A DNA stretch of 50,304 bases from Paracoccaceae bacterium (GCA_020629115.1 JAHDDY010000013.1:1-50304); one strand, 5' to 3'; positions 34,212-43,910 are shown, numbered from the stretch's first letter. The notes: generated from the letters alone by a model not told the origin. Numbers and translations are program-made.

Positions 34212-35018
34212 ATGCATCCCCTCGCCCTCCTCCTCGCCCTGCTCGCCGCGCCCGCCGCCGCCGCGCAAAAGTCCGCCCTGCCCGGCAACCCCTGCCACAT
34301 CGAGACCCCCTGCCCGCTGGGCGAGCGGTCCTACCACGTCCGGGAGCCGGACGGATGGGACGGGACGACGCCCCTGCCGGTCCTGCTGCATTTCCACGGC
34401 TGGGCGCGGACGGGCGCGTTGCCGGTCGCGCATGAGCGGATATCGGGGCATACCCGGCGGCGCGGCGTGCTGCTGGTCGCGCCGAACGGCTTGCGCAAGA
34501 CGTGGCGGTTCCGGTCGGGCCGCGCGGACGTGGATTTCGCCGATGCCGTGCTGCGCGACGTGATGCGGCGCTATCCGGTCGACCGGGGGGCCGTCTTCGT
34601 CTCCGGCTATTCCTACGGTGCCGCGATGGCCTGGCGCTTCGTTTGCGAGAGCGGCGACGACATCCGCGCGCTCCTCGCGGTGGCGGGCACGCTGCCGCAA
34701 TCGGAGACCTGCCCGCAGGCCCCGCGAGCCGTGCGCCACGTCCATGGCACGACAGACACGGTCATGCGCTTTCCCGCCGGGCCGGGGGGCGACAGGCTGC
34801 ACCCCGTCCGCCTGTGGCGCGACCGGCTCGGATGCGTCGAGGGGGCGCATGACGGCCCGTACCGCATCGTCCCCTGGCTGACCTTCGACCGGCACTCCTG
34901 GGACTGCGCGGACGGCGCGGTCGTGCTCGACCTGCATCCGGGGGGCCATTTCATCCCGCATGGGTGGCTGGGGCGACAGCTCGACGAGCTGCTCGGGCGG
35001 GAACCGGCCTATCCCTGA
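34212..35018 (+). CDS. Secreted alpha/beta-hydrolase, LpqC / PHB-depolymerase-like esterase
   Basis: 268 residues from ATG 34212, behind GTGAGGGA. The signal peptide (HPLALLLALLAAPAAAA) is followed by a catalytic core. VLLHFHGWARTGALPV is the oxyanion strand, Ser134 is in GYSYGAAMAW (G-x-S-x-G), HGTTDTVMRFPAG supplies the Asp region, and GGHFIPHGWLGR the His. The cysteines HIETPCPLGE and others suggest disulfides. The family includes extracellular poly-3-hydroxybutyrate depolymerases and feruloyl esterases; the substrate is unknown. It is divergent from hrpB and precedes an MFS gene by 72 bases. Confidence 0.82.
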   Translation: MHPLALLLALLAAPAAAAQKSALPGNPCHIETPCPLGERSYHVREPDGWDGTTPLPVLLHFHGWARTGALPVAHERISGHTRRRGVLLVAPNGLRKTWRFRSGRADVDFADAVLRDVMRRYPVDRGAVFVSGYSYGAAMAWRFVCESGDDIRALLAVAGTLPQSETCPQAPRAVRHVHGTTDTVMRFPAGPGGDRLHPVRLWRDRLGCVEGAHDGPYRIVPWLTFDRHSWDCADGAVVLDLHPGGHFIPHGWLGRQLDELLGREPAYP

Positions 35019-35054
35019 GACCGGCGCAGTATCCGATGGCGCACGCCCCCCGAA

Positions 35055-35079
35055 TCCGTTAGCCGTGGAGGATAACGGA
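35055..35079 (+). promoter_or_regulatory. Leader hairpin with GGAGGA loop before the MFS gene
   Basis: TCCGTTA (35055-35061) and TAACGGA (35073-35079) form a seven-base stem with an eleven-base loop that carries GGAGGA (35067-35072). The start codon is at 35091, so this strong SD-like sequence is 18 bases away; GGAAG at 35077-35081 is at normal distance but is partly in the stem. Translational control is possible. Confidence 0.3.
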
Positions 35080-35090
35080 AGACCAGAGCC

Positions 35091-36331
35091 ATGATCCGCA
35101 TCGCCGACGCGCACACGCTCCCCCGCTGGCAACGCCCCGAATCGCTGCTGATCGTGATGACGGTCGCGATGGCGGTGTCGTTCGACATGTGGATGGCGCT
35201 CCTGAACAACTTCGCGGTCGAGGTCGCGCGGTTCGACGGCTCGGACATGGGCTGGATGCAGACCATCCGCGAGATACCGGGCTTCCTCGCCTTCGGGGCC
35301 GTGCTCGTCATCCTGCTGATGCGCGAGCAGATGCTGGCCTACGTCTCGCTGCTGCTGCTGGCGGTGGGGGCGGCGATGACCGGGTTCCTGCCGACCTTCT
35401 GGGGCCTTGCGCTGACCACGATGATCAGCTCCGTCGGCTTTCACTATTTCGAGACGGTGAACCAGTCGCTCCAGCTCCAGTGGCTGTCGCGGGAGCGCGC
35501 GCCGCAGGTGCTCGGCAACCTGCGCGCCATCGCCGCCGGGGTGGGCTTCGTCACCTTCGGCGTGCTGATCCTGTGGGGCTTCGTCGCCCGGGGCGAGGGG
35601 ATGGAGGCCGCCCCGCTCGACTACCGCTGGCCCTACCTGATCGCGGGCGGCCTCGGCGCGGTCATCGTCCTCTTCGCGATGTTCGCCTATCCGCGCTTCG
35701 AGGCGCCCCATGCCCAGCGCAAGGAGCTGATCGTCAAGCGGCGCTACTGGCTCTACTACGCGCTCGTCTTCATGGGCGGCGCGCGGCGGCAGATCTTCAT
35801 GGTCTTCGCGACCTTCATGCTGGTGGAGAAGTTCGGCTACGCGCTGCACGAGATGGCCGCGCTGCTGCTGGTCAACCAGTTCGTGACGATGACGGTCGCG
35901 CCGTGGATCGGCCTCCTGATCGCGCGGTTCGGCGAGCGGCTGGCCCTGACCGTCGAGTATAGCGGCCTCGTCTGCGTCTTCCTCGGCTACGCGCTGATCT
36001 ACTACCTCGACGTCAGCCCGCTCTGGGCGGCGGCGCTCTACATCGCGGACCACATCTTCTTCTCGATGGCCTTCGCGCTGAAGACCTATTTCCAGAAGAT
36101 CGCCTCACCGGAGGACCACGCGCCGACGGCAGCGGTGGCCTTCACGATCAACCATATCGCGGCCGTCTTCCTGCCGGCGGCGCTGGGCTATCTGTACCTC
36201 ACCGCGCCGGCGGCGGTGTTCGTGCTGGGGGCGGGAATGGCGTTCGTCTCGCTCTGCCTCGCGCGGATCGTGCCGCGCCACCCGGTCGAGGGGTTCGAGA
36301 CGATGCTGGCGCCGCGCGCGGCACCAGCGGA

Positions 36332-36335
<4 letters not shown>
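35091..36335 (+). CDS. MFS transporter
   Basis: 414 residues with about 12 hydrophobic helices. MIRIADAHTLPRWQRPESLL precedes the first helix; the loop IVKRRYWLYYALVFMGGARR joins the two halves at about residue 215, and EKFGYALHEMAALLLVNQFV follows. The helix-10 segment VAFTINHIAAVFLPAALGYL is typical of MFS. The substrate is unknown. Its stop overlaps the start of the next gene by four bases (ATGA), which is odd because that next gene has different composition. It starts 72 bases after the esterase gene and could be cotranscribed with it. Confidence 0.87.
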
Positions 36336-37235
<900 letters not shown>

Positions 37236-37265
37236 GCGCCGGGGCCGCGGCACGGCGGGGCGCGC

Positions 37266-38609
37266 ATGGCGGGTGACGCGAAACTGACGCACGGGTCCAT
37301 CGCCGGGCATCTCTTCAAGCAGACGGTTCCGATGGTCGTCGGCATCGTCTGCATCATCGGCGTCGGGCTGGTCGACGCCTATTTCATCGGCCAGCTCGGC
37401 CCCGACCCCCTCGCCGCCGTCAGCTTCCTGTTCCCCGTCACCACCGCCCTGTCGAGCCTCGGGGTGGGGGTGATGGTGGGCATCAACTCCGTCCTCTCCC
37501 GGGCGCTGGGGGCGAACGAGGAGGACAAGGCGCGCGAGCGGGCGGCGCAGGGGATCGTCTTCGCCTTCCTGGCCGGGGCGCTCATCGCCGCCGGCCTGTT
37601 CGCCGGGTCGGACGTGCTGTTCGCGGCGCTGAACGCCTCGGATGCGCTGCTGCCGCTCATCCGGGACTACGTCGTCCCCTACACGCTCGGCTTTCCGCTG
37701 CTGCTGGTGGGCATGGCCTGCAACGGGGTGCTGCGCGGGCAGGGGGAGGCGGTGCGCTCCTCCTCCATCCTCATCGTCGTCGCCCTCGTGAACGCGGTGC
37801 TCGATCCGCTGCTGATCTTCGGCATCGGGCCGTTCCCGGAGATGGGGATCGCGGGGGCGGGCTATGCGGTCGCCATCGCCTATCTGGTCGGGGCCGCCTA
37901 CGGGCTGTGGCTGGTCGCGCGGGGCGAGCTGGGCTTCGATCTCGGCCGCTGCCGGACCCTGTCCTGCACCCTCGACGGCGCGCGCGAGATCGGGCGGGTG
38001 GGCGCGCCCGCCTCGGTGGCGAACGCGATCAATCCGGCGGGGCTGGCCGTCCTGACGGGCGTGCTCGCCACCCACGGGGAGACCGTGGTGGCCGGGTTCG
38101 GCGCGGCGACCCGGCTCCAGGCCTTCGCCGTCGTCCCGCTCCTCGCCATGTCGTCGTCCATCGGGCCGATCGTCGGGCAGAACTGGGGCGCGGGACGGCA
38201 CGACCGGGCGCGGGCGACCCTGCGGCTCGCGGCGCTGGTCTGCGCGGTCTACGGCGCGATGATCGCCGTGCCGCTCGTCGTCTGGCGGCGGGAGATCGGC
38301 GCCATCTTCACCGACGATCCGGCGGTGGTCGAGAGCATCGCGCGCTACCTGCTCGTCGCCTCGGCGGGGTTCTTCGCCTACGGCCTCCTCGTCGTCTCGA
38401 ACGGGGCGATGAACGCCATCGGGGCCTCGAACCGCGCGCTGGGCATCAGCGCGGCGCGCGTGGCGCTGGTGATGGTGCCGCTTGCCTGGCTCGGCTCGCG
38501 GGTTCTCGGCCCGGCGGGGGTGTTCGGCGCGGAACTGGCCGCGAACGTCGTCGGTGGGCTGCTCGCGCTGTGGATCGCCTGGCGGGCGATGGCGCGGGGC
38601 GCGGGGTAG
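37266..38609 (+). CDS. MATE-family multidrug/toxin exporter
   Basis: 447 residues with about 12 membrane helices in two similar halves. The N-terminal half has VGIVCIIGVGLVDAYFIGQL and PLAAVSFLFPVTTALSSLGV, and GVGVMVGINSVLSRALGANE, typical of MATE helices 1-3. The second half has TRLQAFAVVPLLAMSSSIGP and IVGQNWGAGRHDRARATLRL. The latter matches the G-Q-N/x-x-GA motif of the family. It exports cationic or amphipathic compounds with H+ or Na+. Substrate unknown. The stop is followed by a short hairpin with no T-tract (AACCG-TGAA-CGGTT at 38617-38630). Confidence 0.93.
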   Translation: MAGDAKLTHGSIAGHLFKQTVPMVVGIVCIIGVGLVDAYFIGQLGPDPLAAVSFLFPVTTALSSLGVGVMVGINSVLSRALGANEEDKARERAAQGIVFAFLAGALIAAGLFAGSDVLFAALNASDALLPLIRDYVVPYTLGFPLLLVGMACNGVLRGQGEAVRSSSILIVVALVNAVLDPLLIFGIGPFPEMGIAGAGYAVAIAYLVGAAYGLWLVARGELGFDLGRCRTLSCTLDGAREIGRVGAPASVANAINPAGLAVLTGVLATHGETVVAGFGAATRLQAFAVVPLLAMSSSIGPIVGQNWGAGRHDRARATLRLAALVCAVYGAMIAVPLVVWRREIGAIFTDDPAVVESIARYLLVASAGFFAYGLLVVSNGAMNAIGASNRALGISAARVALVMVPLAWLGSRVLGPAGVFGAELAANVVGGLLALWIAWRAMARGAG

Positions 38610-38673
38610 GTTATTGAACCGTGAACGGTTTCCGGTGTAGCGTCCGGGCATCGTTTCCACAGGGGTGCCCACC

Positions 38674-39090
38674 ATGCGCATCGTCACCTTCCGCCTGCTC
38701 CAGGTGGTCTTCGCCGTCCTCCTTCTCGCCATCGCGTTCTGGCCGGGAATCGGCCTGGCCTACACCGCGTGGGACAACATGGCCGCGCATCCGTATCTGG
38801 TCATCGTGGGCGGGGCGCTGTGGATCATGCTGCTGGGGCTGAACCTGCCCCTGACGCGGCGGCAGTTCCAGTATCTCGGCGCGGTCTGCTTCCTGGCCGT
38901 GATCGGCGTGGTGCTGTTCGCCCTCGGCGAGCGGGGCCTGTTCAGCGCGGGCAACACGGATCAGCTCATCATCACGGCGATCGTCGCGGGCGGCATCATG
39001 CTCGGCTGGTTCACCGTCTCCTCGCATATCTGGCGCTCCTATCGCGGGGTGTACGGGGTGGACGACGCCGATACCGGCATGACCGAGTAG
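38674..39090 (+). CDS. Small four-helix membrane protein, DUF6524-like
   Basis: 138 residues from ATG 38674, behind AGGGG; GTG 38665 would add three residues. Four membrane helices are evident (FRLLQVVFAVLLLAIAFWPG, HPYLVIVGGALWIMLLGLNL, YLGAVCFLAVIGVVLFALGE, LIITAIVAGGIMLGWFTVSS). The C-terminus HIWRSYRGVYGVDDADTG resembles the family labelled DUF6524, from memory. Function unknown. It precedes an AI-2E-like transporter by three bases, so both are probably cotranscribed. Confidence 0.7.
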   Translation: MRIVTFRLLQVVFAVLLLAIAFWPGIGLAYTAWDNMAAHPYLVIVGGALWIMLLGLNLPLTRRQFQYLGAVCFLAVIGVVLFALGERGLFSAGNTDQLIITAIVAGGIMLGWFTVSSHIWRSYRGVYGVDDADTGMTE

Positions 39091-39093
39091 CGC

Positions 39094-40359
39094 GTGGGCC
39101 TGACCGAACGCCTGCCCTCCCCCGGCGGGGCGGCGCTGTGGCTCTACGCCATCGTCTTCGTCCTCCTGCCGATGCTGCTGGCGTGGAAGGGCTTCGCCTA
39201 CATCGTGGGGGTGGTCATCTTCGCGGTCGGCCTGCGCCCGCACGTGGTCGCCATGGCCGAGGGGCGGCCCTTCACCTTCGGCATCCGCCGCCCCGGCAAG
39301 CCGACCCGCACCCGGCGGCTCGCCTTCGGGTCGGAGAGGGCCGCCGTGCGGGCCGTCTCCATCGCGCTGGTGCTGTTCACGGTGCTGGTCGTGCCCTTCC
39401 TCGCCTATGTGCTGCAATACCAGGCGCTCGCCTTCTACCGCCAGCTGAGCACGCACCTGCCCACCATCGTCGAGCGCCTGACCGTCTTCCTCGACGCCGC
39501 GCACGACCGGCTGCCCGCCGTCATGCCCGACGTGGGGACGGTGGAGGGCACCGGCTGGCAGGGGTTGTCGAACCTGTTCGGGCAGGTGGCGGGCGATGCC
39601 GTGGCCGACATCAAGACCGCGCTCAAGACGGCCTCGACCCGGATCGTCGGCCTCGTCGGCGCGCTGCTCGCCGACTGGGTGAAGCTCGCCATCGGCGCGA
39701 TCATCGTCGGCACGCTCCTCGGAAGCTGGGACAAGGAGGTCGCGATGCACCGGGCGATCATCTCGGGCGGCATCCGCGACGAACGCCTGCGCGCGAACGT
39801 GCTGCGCTACGGGGAGCTGTACCAGGAAGGGGTAAGCCTGTTCCTGATCGGCTATCTCGAAGTCGCGCTCACCCTGTCCGCGCTCTACATGGTCGGCATG
39901 GCCGTTCTGCCGCTCAACCTCGGCCTCGGGGCGATCCTGTTCATGGGTTTCGTGCTGGGCTTCGCGACCGCCGTGCCCAAGATCGGCGGCATCGTGGCGA
40001 TGGGGATCAGCCTGCTGCTCATGGCGACGAACCTGACCCCTGGCCTCGGCTGGTTCGGCTACACCGTCGTCAGCTTCGGCCTGTGGATCGACGTGGCCCT
40101 GCGCACCGCGATCCTCCTGGTGCTGTCGAAGCTGATGGGGCTGCTGGAGGCCTACAGCTACACGCCCGAGATCATCGGCGCGCGGCTGGGCATGACGAAG
40201 ATGCAGATCATCGCGGTCATCCTCATCTGGGCCATCGGCGCGGGGTTCTTCGGCATGATCTGGGGCATCTGGATCTCCCTCGCCTTCCAGGCGGCCCTTC
40301 GGCTGGCGCAGGAGCGGGGGGATACGGCGATGCCGGCATCGAAGGAGAAGGCCGCATGA
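39094..40359 (+). CDS. AI-2E-family (PerM-like) membrane transporter
   Basis: 421 residues from GTG 39094. About eight hydrophobic helices surround a soluble segment of about 100 residues near residues 110-190. The text LGAILFMGFVLGFATAVPKI and GIVAMGISLLLMATNLTPGL matches the AI-2E/PerM pattern, but the usual helix motif is divergent. Members export AI-2 or other metabolites, or act as ion antiporters. It is cotranscribed with the small membrane protein upstream. Its stop overlaps the next start by four bases (ATGA). Confidence 0.65.
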   Translation: MGLTERLPSPGGAALWLYAIVFVLLPMLLAWKGFAYIVGVVIFAVGLRPHVVAMAEGRPFTFGIRRPGKPTRTRRLAFGSERAAVRAVSIALVLFTVLVVPFLAYVLQYQALAFYRQLSTHLPTIVERLTVFLDAAHDRLPAVMPDVGTVEGTGWQGLSNLFGQVAGDAVADIKTALKTASTRIVGLVGALLADWVKLAIGAIIVGTLLGSWDKEVAMHRAIISGGIRDERLRANVLRYGELYQEGVSLFLIGYLEVALTLSALYMVGMAVLPLNLGLGAILFMGFVLGFATAVPKIGGIVAMGISLLLMATNLTPGLGWFGYTVVSFGLWIDVALRTAILLVLSKLMGLLEAYSYTPEIIGARLGMTKMQIIAVILIWAIGAGFFGMIWGIWISLAFQAALRLAQERGDTAMPASKEKAA

Positions 40360-40790
40360 GAACGGCGAAGGACATCATCCGCGCGCTCGACCTCGCCCCC
40401 CACCCGGAGGGCGGCTGGTACCGCGAGACGTGGCGGGCGGACAGCGCGGACGGCGCGCGTCCGGCGGGAACGGCGATCTACTACCTGCTCGACGTCGGCG
40501 AGTTCTCGCACTGGCACCGGGTCGATGCGGCAGAGGTCTGGCACTGGTACGCGGGGTCGCCGCTCTCGCTGTCGCTGTCGCCGGACGGGCACGACGCGCA
40601 GGCGCACATCCTCGGGCCGGAGATCGGCGCGGGGCAGCGTCCGCAGCACATCGTCCCGCCGCATTGGTGGCAATGCGCGACCTCGCTGGGCGACTGGACG
40701 CTCTGCGGCTGCACCGTCTCCCCCGGCTTCGACTTCGCGGGCTTCGAGATGGCCCCGCCGGACTGGCGGCCCGTGCCGCGGGACTCCTAG
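40356..40790 (+). CDS. Cupin, DUF985 family
   Basis: 144 residues starting in the stop of the upstream gene. The DUF985 motif is clear: RALDLAPHPEGGWYRETWRA, GTAIYYLLDVGEFSHWHRVD, EVWHWYAGSPLSLSLSPDG and HIVPPHWWQCATSLGDWTLC. His residues in SHWHRVD and the later HIVPPHWW are likely metal ligands. Its function is unknown (sugar epimerase-like fold). Its TAG stop shares the CTAG with the TAG of the convergent small membrane gene. Confidence 0.9.
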   Translation: MRTAKDIIRALDLAPHPEGGWYRETWRADSADGARPAGTAIYYLLDVGEFSHWHRVDAAEVWHWYAGSPLSLSLSPDGHDAQAHILGPEIGAGQRPQHIVPPHWWQCATSLGDWTLCGCTVSPGFDFAGFEMAPPDWRPVPRDS

Positions 40791-41053
40791 ACCAGCAGGA
40801 GCCAGGCGACCGGCAGGGCCAGCACGAGGCCCATGCCCGCGCGGAAGGGAATGCCGGCCGGCACCCCCTCCCGCGCCAGGGCGTAGCCGAAGACGAGGTA
40901 GCCGAGCAGGAAGGCGGCAAGCAGGGCGAGGCGCGCCGACGGAAGCTGTCCACGCGGAGATGCCCCGCCCCGCAAGACCTCCAGCGCCCAGCTCGCGCCG
41001 AACAGCAGCGTCAGACCCAACAGCACGAGGGCGTAGGCGAGCCGGCCGTTCAC
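40787..41053 (-). CDS. Small membrane protein of unknown function
   Basis: 88 residues from GTG 41053, which overlaps the cobW stop (GTGA); ATG 41062 in the same frame would give 91 residues. Three hydrophobic helices are visible: LAYALVLLGLTLLFGASWAL, LALLAAFLLGYLVFGYALAR and FRAGMGLVLALPVAWLLLV. No family is recognised. Location after cobW suggests a linked, metal-related role, but that is inference. It is convergent with the DUF985 gene; the two stops share CTAG at 40787-40790. Confidence 0.7.
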   Translation of the reverse strand: MNGRLAYALVLLGLTLLFGASWALEVLRGGASPRGQLPSARLALLAAFLLGYLVFGYALAREGVPAGIPFRAGMGLVLALPVAWLLLV

Positions 41054-41955
41054 GCCGCGCATCCGTCGATCCGCCGCCGCAGCGCCGCCTCGTCCATCCG
41101 GGTGGCCACACCGATGAGCACGACCGCGCGCGGTGCGTCGGTTGCGGCGGGGGCGGGAGCGGGCGTGACCTCCCACCGCCGCCCGACGATCTGGAGGATG
41201 CACGCCTCCCCGTCCGCCCCGGTCACGAAGCCCTTGGCCCGCACGAGGCCCGCCGCCGGGTCGGCCAGCGCCCGCGCGAGGGCCTGCGCGTCGACCGGGC
41301 GGTCCATCGCGATGGACAGGGTGTGCAGGGGCATGTCGTGCGCGACGGCGGGCGCGCGCCGCCGCCCGACGACACTACGCATCAGGGCCTCGGGCGGGAC
41401 GGCGCCGTGGACGGCCGTCACGATTTCGGCCCCCTCCCCCCCCGCGCGCAGCCAGTCCTCCACCGCGGCCCGTTCGTCCGTCGAAACGAGGTCGGTCTTG
41501 TTGAGGACCAGCAGGTCCGCATCCGAGATCTGCCGCGCGACGGTATCGCCCATGTAGGGGTCCGCCGCCCGCTCGCGCACCGTCTCGGCATCGCAGAGCG
41601 TGACGATGCCGTCGAGCGCGTAGCCCTGCAACAGCGAGACGGAGGCCGCGATGGCGCCGGGCAGGGCCACCCCGCTCGCCTCCAGGATCACGTGGTCGGG
41701 CGCGGGGTCGGCGCGGGCCATGTCCATCAGCGCAAGCGTCAGGTCGTTGCCGTAGCTGCAGCAGACGCAGCCGCCCGCGATGGCGATGACGGTCTCGTCC
41801 TGCGCCTCGATCAGGTCGGCGTCGATGGGCAGCGCGCCGAACTCGTTGACCAGCACGGCGAGGCGCAGGCCGTCCGCATGGCGCAGGAGGTGGTTCACCA
41901 GCGTCGTCTTGCCCGCGCCCAGATAGCCGCCGAGGATCGTCAGCGGCAGGGTCAG
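41050..41955 (-). CDS. CobW/COG0523 GTPase with probable CTG start
   Basis: About 301 residues. The GTPase is complete: GGYLGAGKTT (P-loop at 10-18), the metal-binding GGCVCCSYGND (Cys63/Cys65/Cys66) and VLNKTDLV, plus a C-terminal CobW domain. COG0523 proteins insert or traffic zinc, cobalt or nitrile hydratase metal. The only start compatible with the family N-terminus is CTG at 41955 (LTLPLTILGGYLGAGKTT), overlapping the upstream amidohydrolase stop. No ATG, GTG or TTG lies in frame within about 50 codons upstream. Other in-frame CTGs (41949, 41943) are possible. It follows an amidohydrolase and precedes a small membrane gene. Confidence 0.88.
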   Translation of the reverse strand: MTLPLTILGGYLGAGKTTLVNHLLRHADGLRLAVLVNEFGALPIDADLIEAQDETVIAIAGGCVCCSYGNDLTLALMDMARADPAPDHVILEASGVALPGAIAASVSLLQGYALDGIVTLCDAETVRERAADPYMGDTVARQISDADLLVLNKTDLVSTDERAAVEDWLRAGGEGAEIVTAVHGAVPPEALMRSVVGRRRAPAVAHDMPLHTLSIAMDRPVDAQALARALADPAAGLVRAKGFVTGADGEACILQIVGRRWEVTPAPAPAATDAPRAVVLIGVATRMDEAALRRRIDGCAA

Positions 41956-43631
41956 AGCGCGGCGGCGTCGAAGATGCGCCCCCCCTGCACCGTCCCCCAG
42001 ACGCGCACGTCGCGCAGGGTCTCCGCGCCGATCTCGGTCGGGTCGTCCTCCAGCACCGCGAAGTCGGCCCGCTTGCCCGCCTCGATCGACCCGATCTCGC
42101 CGTCGAGCTTGAGCGTGCGGGCCGCGCCGAGGGTGATGGCCTCCAGCGCCTCCGCGACGGTGATCTTCTCGTGCTCGCCCAGCGTCCGCCCCGATGCCGT
42201 CAGCCGGTTCACCGCGCACCAGGCGGTGAAGAGGGGGGCGAGGGGCGTGATGGGCGCATCGGAATGGATGCCCATGGTCAGGCCGTTATCCAGCGCCGTG
42301 CGGCAGGCGTTCATCCGTTCGGCCCGCTCCGGCCCGACGGTGAGCGCGTAATGCTCGTCGCCCCAGTAGAAATGATGGTTGGCGAAGAGGTTCACCCCGA
42401 TCCCCAGCGCTGCCATGCGCCGGAACTGCGCGGCGTCGGCGAGCTGGCAATGCTGGAGGGTGAAGCGGTGGTCGGGCGAGGGATGCTTGCGCAGCGCCCC
42501 TTCCAGCAGCTCGATGGCGAGCTGGGTCGCCTCGTCGCCGTTGGTGTGGGTATGCACGTGCACGTCCGCCGCCAGGGCCCGCTCGTAGGTCTCGCGGAGC
42601 TGTTCGGGCGGGATGTACCACAGGCCGTTCGGCGCGCCGTTGAAGTACCCCGGGAAGCGCATCCGGGCCGAGAAGCCCTGGATCGAGCCGTCCGCCACCA
42701 CCTTGACCATGCCCAGCCGCAGCCGGTCGGACGACCGCTTGCGCAGGACGACGGCGTTCTCGATCAGCGCCTCGGGCGTCAGCCCCTGGAAGAACCGCAA
42801 GGGCACGACCCGGGCGGGAAAGTCGTTCTCCGCCGTCACGTCGAGCATCATCGCGACCACGTCGTCCGTCAGCCGCGCGGCCAGGTCGGTGACGGTCGTG
42901 ACCCCGGCCCGCACGCACAGCTTGCCGAAATCGCGCAGCCCCCGCTCGTCGCAGGCGAGCATGTCCCGGTCGAAGCCGATATGCACGCTCACGGGCGTCA
43001 TCACGTCCGGCCCCTTCAGCTCGCCGGTCGGCAACCCGTCCTCGCCCAGCGGCACGCCGGGATGGTTGATCCCGGGGCGCAGCAGGCCGGCCAGCTCCAG
43101 CGCCCTGGAATTGACGTTCATGATGTGGCACGACGCATGGACGACGCCGATGGGCCGCTCGGTCGAGACCGCGTCGAGATCGGCGCGGGACACCTTGCGG
43201 TTGTCGAAATAGATCGGATCGAGCTGGAAGCCGGTGAGCGGCGCCTTCCCCTCCGCGCCACCGTCCTTCGGGCCGTCCGGGCGCGCTTCGAAGTCGCTCA
43301 GCGCGGCCTCGGCCTCGCGCAGGCGGTCCAGCACCGCCTCGACGCTTTTGGCCCCCTCCCAGCGCCGTCCGTCCGGGTCGGTGCGGTCGAAGTAGCCGCA
43401 GTAGACGTAGCGCCAGAACACCCCCTCCATCGTGTGCGCGTGCCCCTCCACCAGGCCGGGCATCAGCACCTTGTCCGCGAACCGCGTGTCGAGGGTATGC
43501 GCGCCCCATCGCGCCAGTTCCTCCAGCGGCCCGGCCCCGACGATCCGCCCGTCCCGCACGGCGACGTGGGTGGCGACGGGCCGGGCGGGGTTCATGGTGA
43601 TGACCTTGCGGGCGGCGTAGATGGTCGTCAT
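41952..43631 (-). CDS. YtcJ-like metal-dependent amidohydrolase
   Basis: 559 residues from ATG 43631 behind AAAGGA. The amidohydrolase-family-3 signature is VLMPGLVEGHAHTMEG, with His64 and His66 as metal ligands. Later text includes HVHTHTNGDEATQLAIELLE and HRFTLQHCQLADAAQFRRMA, and the IHSDAPITPLAPLFTAWCAV active-site Asp region. The C-terminus EAGKRADFAVLEDDPTEIGA is the usual amidohydrolase tail. The substrate is unknown. It precedes cobW with a four-base overlap of the stop and the probable CTG. A CobW gene next to a metalloenzyme suggests metal supply; this is inference. Confidence 0.88.
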   Translation of the reverse strand: MTTIYAARKVITMNPARPVATHVAVRDGRIVGAGPLEELARWGAHTLDTRFADKVLMPGLVEGHAHTMEGVFWRYVYCGYFDRTDPDGRRWEGAKSVEAVLDRLREAEAALSDFEARPDGPKDGGAEGKAPLTGFQLDPIYFDNRKVSRADLDAVSTERPIGVVHASCHIMNVNSRALELAGLLRPGINHPGVPLGEDGLPTGELKGPDVMTPVSVHIGFDRDMLACDERGLRDFGKLCVRAGVTTVTDLAARLTDDVVAMMLDVTAENDFPARVVPLRFFQGLTPEALIENAVVLRKRSSDRLRLGMVKVVADGSIQGFSARMRFPGYFNGAPNGLWYIPPEQLRETYERALAADVHVHTHTNGDEATQLAIELLEGALRKHPSPDHRFTLQHCQLADAAQFRRMAALGIGVNLFANHHFYWGDEHYALTVGPERAERMNACRTALDNGLTMGIHSDAPITPLAPLFTAWCAVNRLTASGRTLGEHEKITVAEALEAITLGAARTLKLDGEIGSIEAGKRADFAVLEDDPTEIGAETLRDVRVWGTVQGGRIFDAAAL

Positions 43632-43789
43632 GGGTCGTCCTTTCGGTCGCCGCCCCGCCAGGATGGGGGTCGAACCGACCCTGCCTTTCCCCGGGGACGG
43701 GATGCAAGGGCGGACGCGCCTTTTCCTCCCTCCATGCGCCCTTTCCGGACGCCGCCGCGCGTACGGGGCGCATGACGGAAGGCGATCCG

Positions 43790-43820
43790 TTCCGGACCGC
43801 GGTGGGAATTTCCGGACCGC
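43790..43820. promoter_or_regulatory. Twin direct repeats before aglE
   Basis: TTCCGGACCGC occurs at 43790-43800 and again at 43810-43820, start-to-start 20 bases (about two helical turns). A partial third copy (TTCCGGAC) lies at 43743-43750. The core TCCGGA is itself palindromic. They sit just before the candidate promoter, so they fit a regulator site for the agl operon. They do not look like the LacI-type palindrome expected for AglR. Confidence 0.4.
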
Positions 43821-43836
43821 AGGGGTATCGCCCCGG

Positions 43837-43870
43837 TTGACAGCACCCCCGTCGCGACACAGTCTAGGAT
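43837..43870 (+). promoter_or_regulatory. Candidate aglE promoter
   Basis: TTGACA at 43837-43842 is a perfect -35 box. The best -10 is TAGGAT at 43865-43870, but the spacer is 22 bases, longer than normal. CAGTCT at 43860-43865 has a 17-base spacer but poor identity. Position, about 40 bases before the aglE start, fits. GGGAGGAAAATC precedes the ATG. Confidence 0.45.
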
Positions 43871-43910
43871 GAACGCATGCGGTACCAAAGCCGCTACCGG
43901 GAGGAAAATC

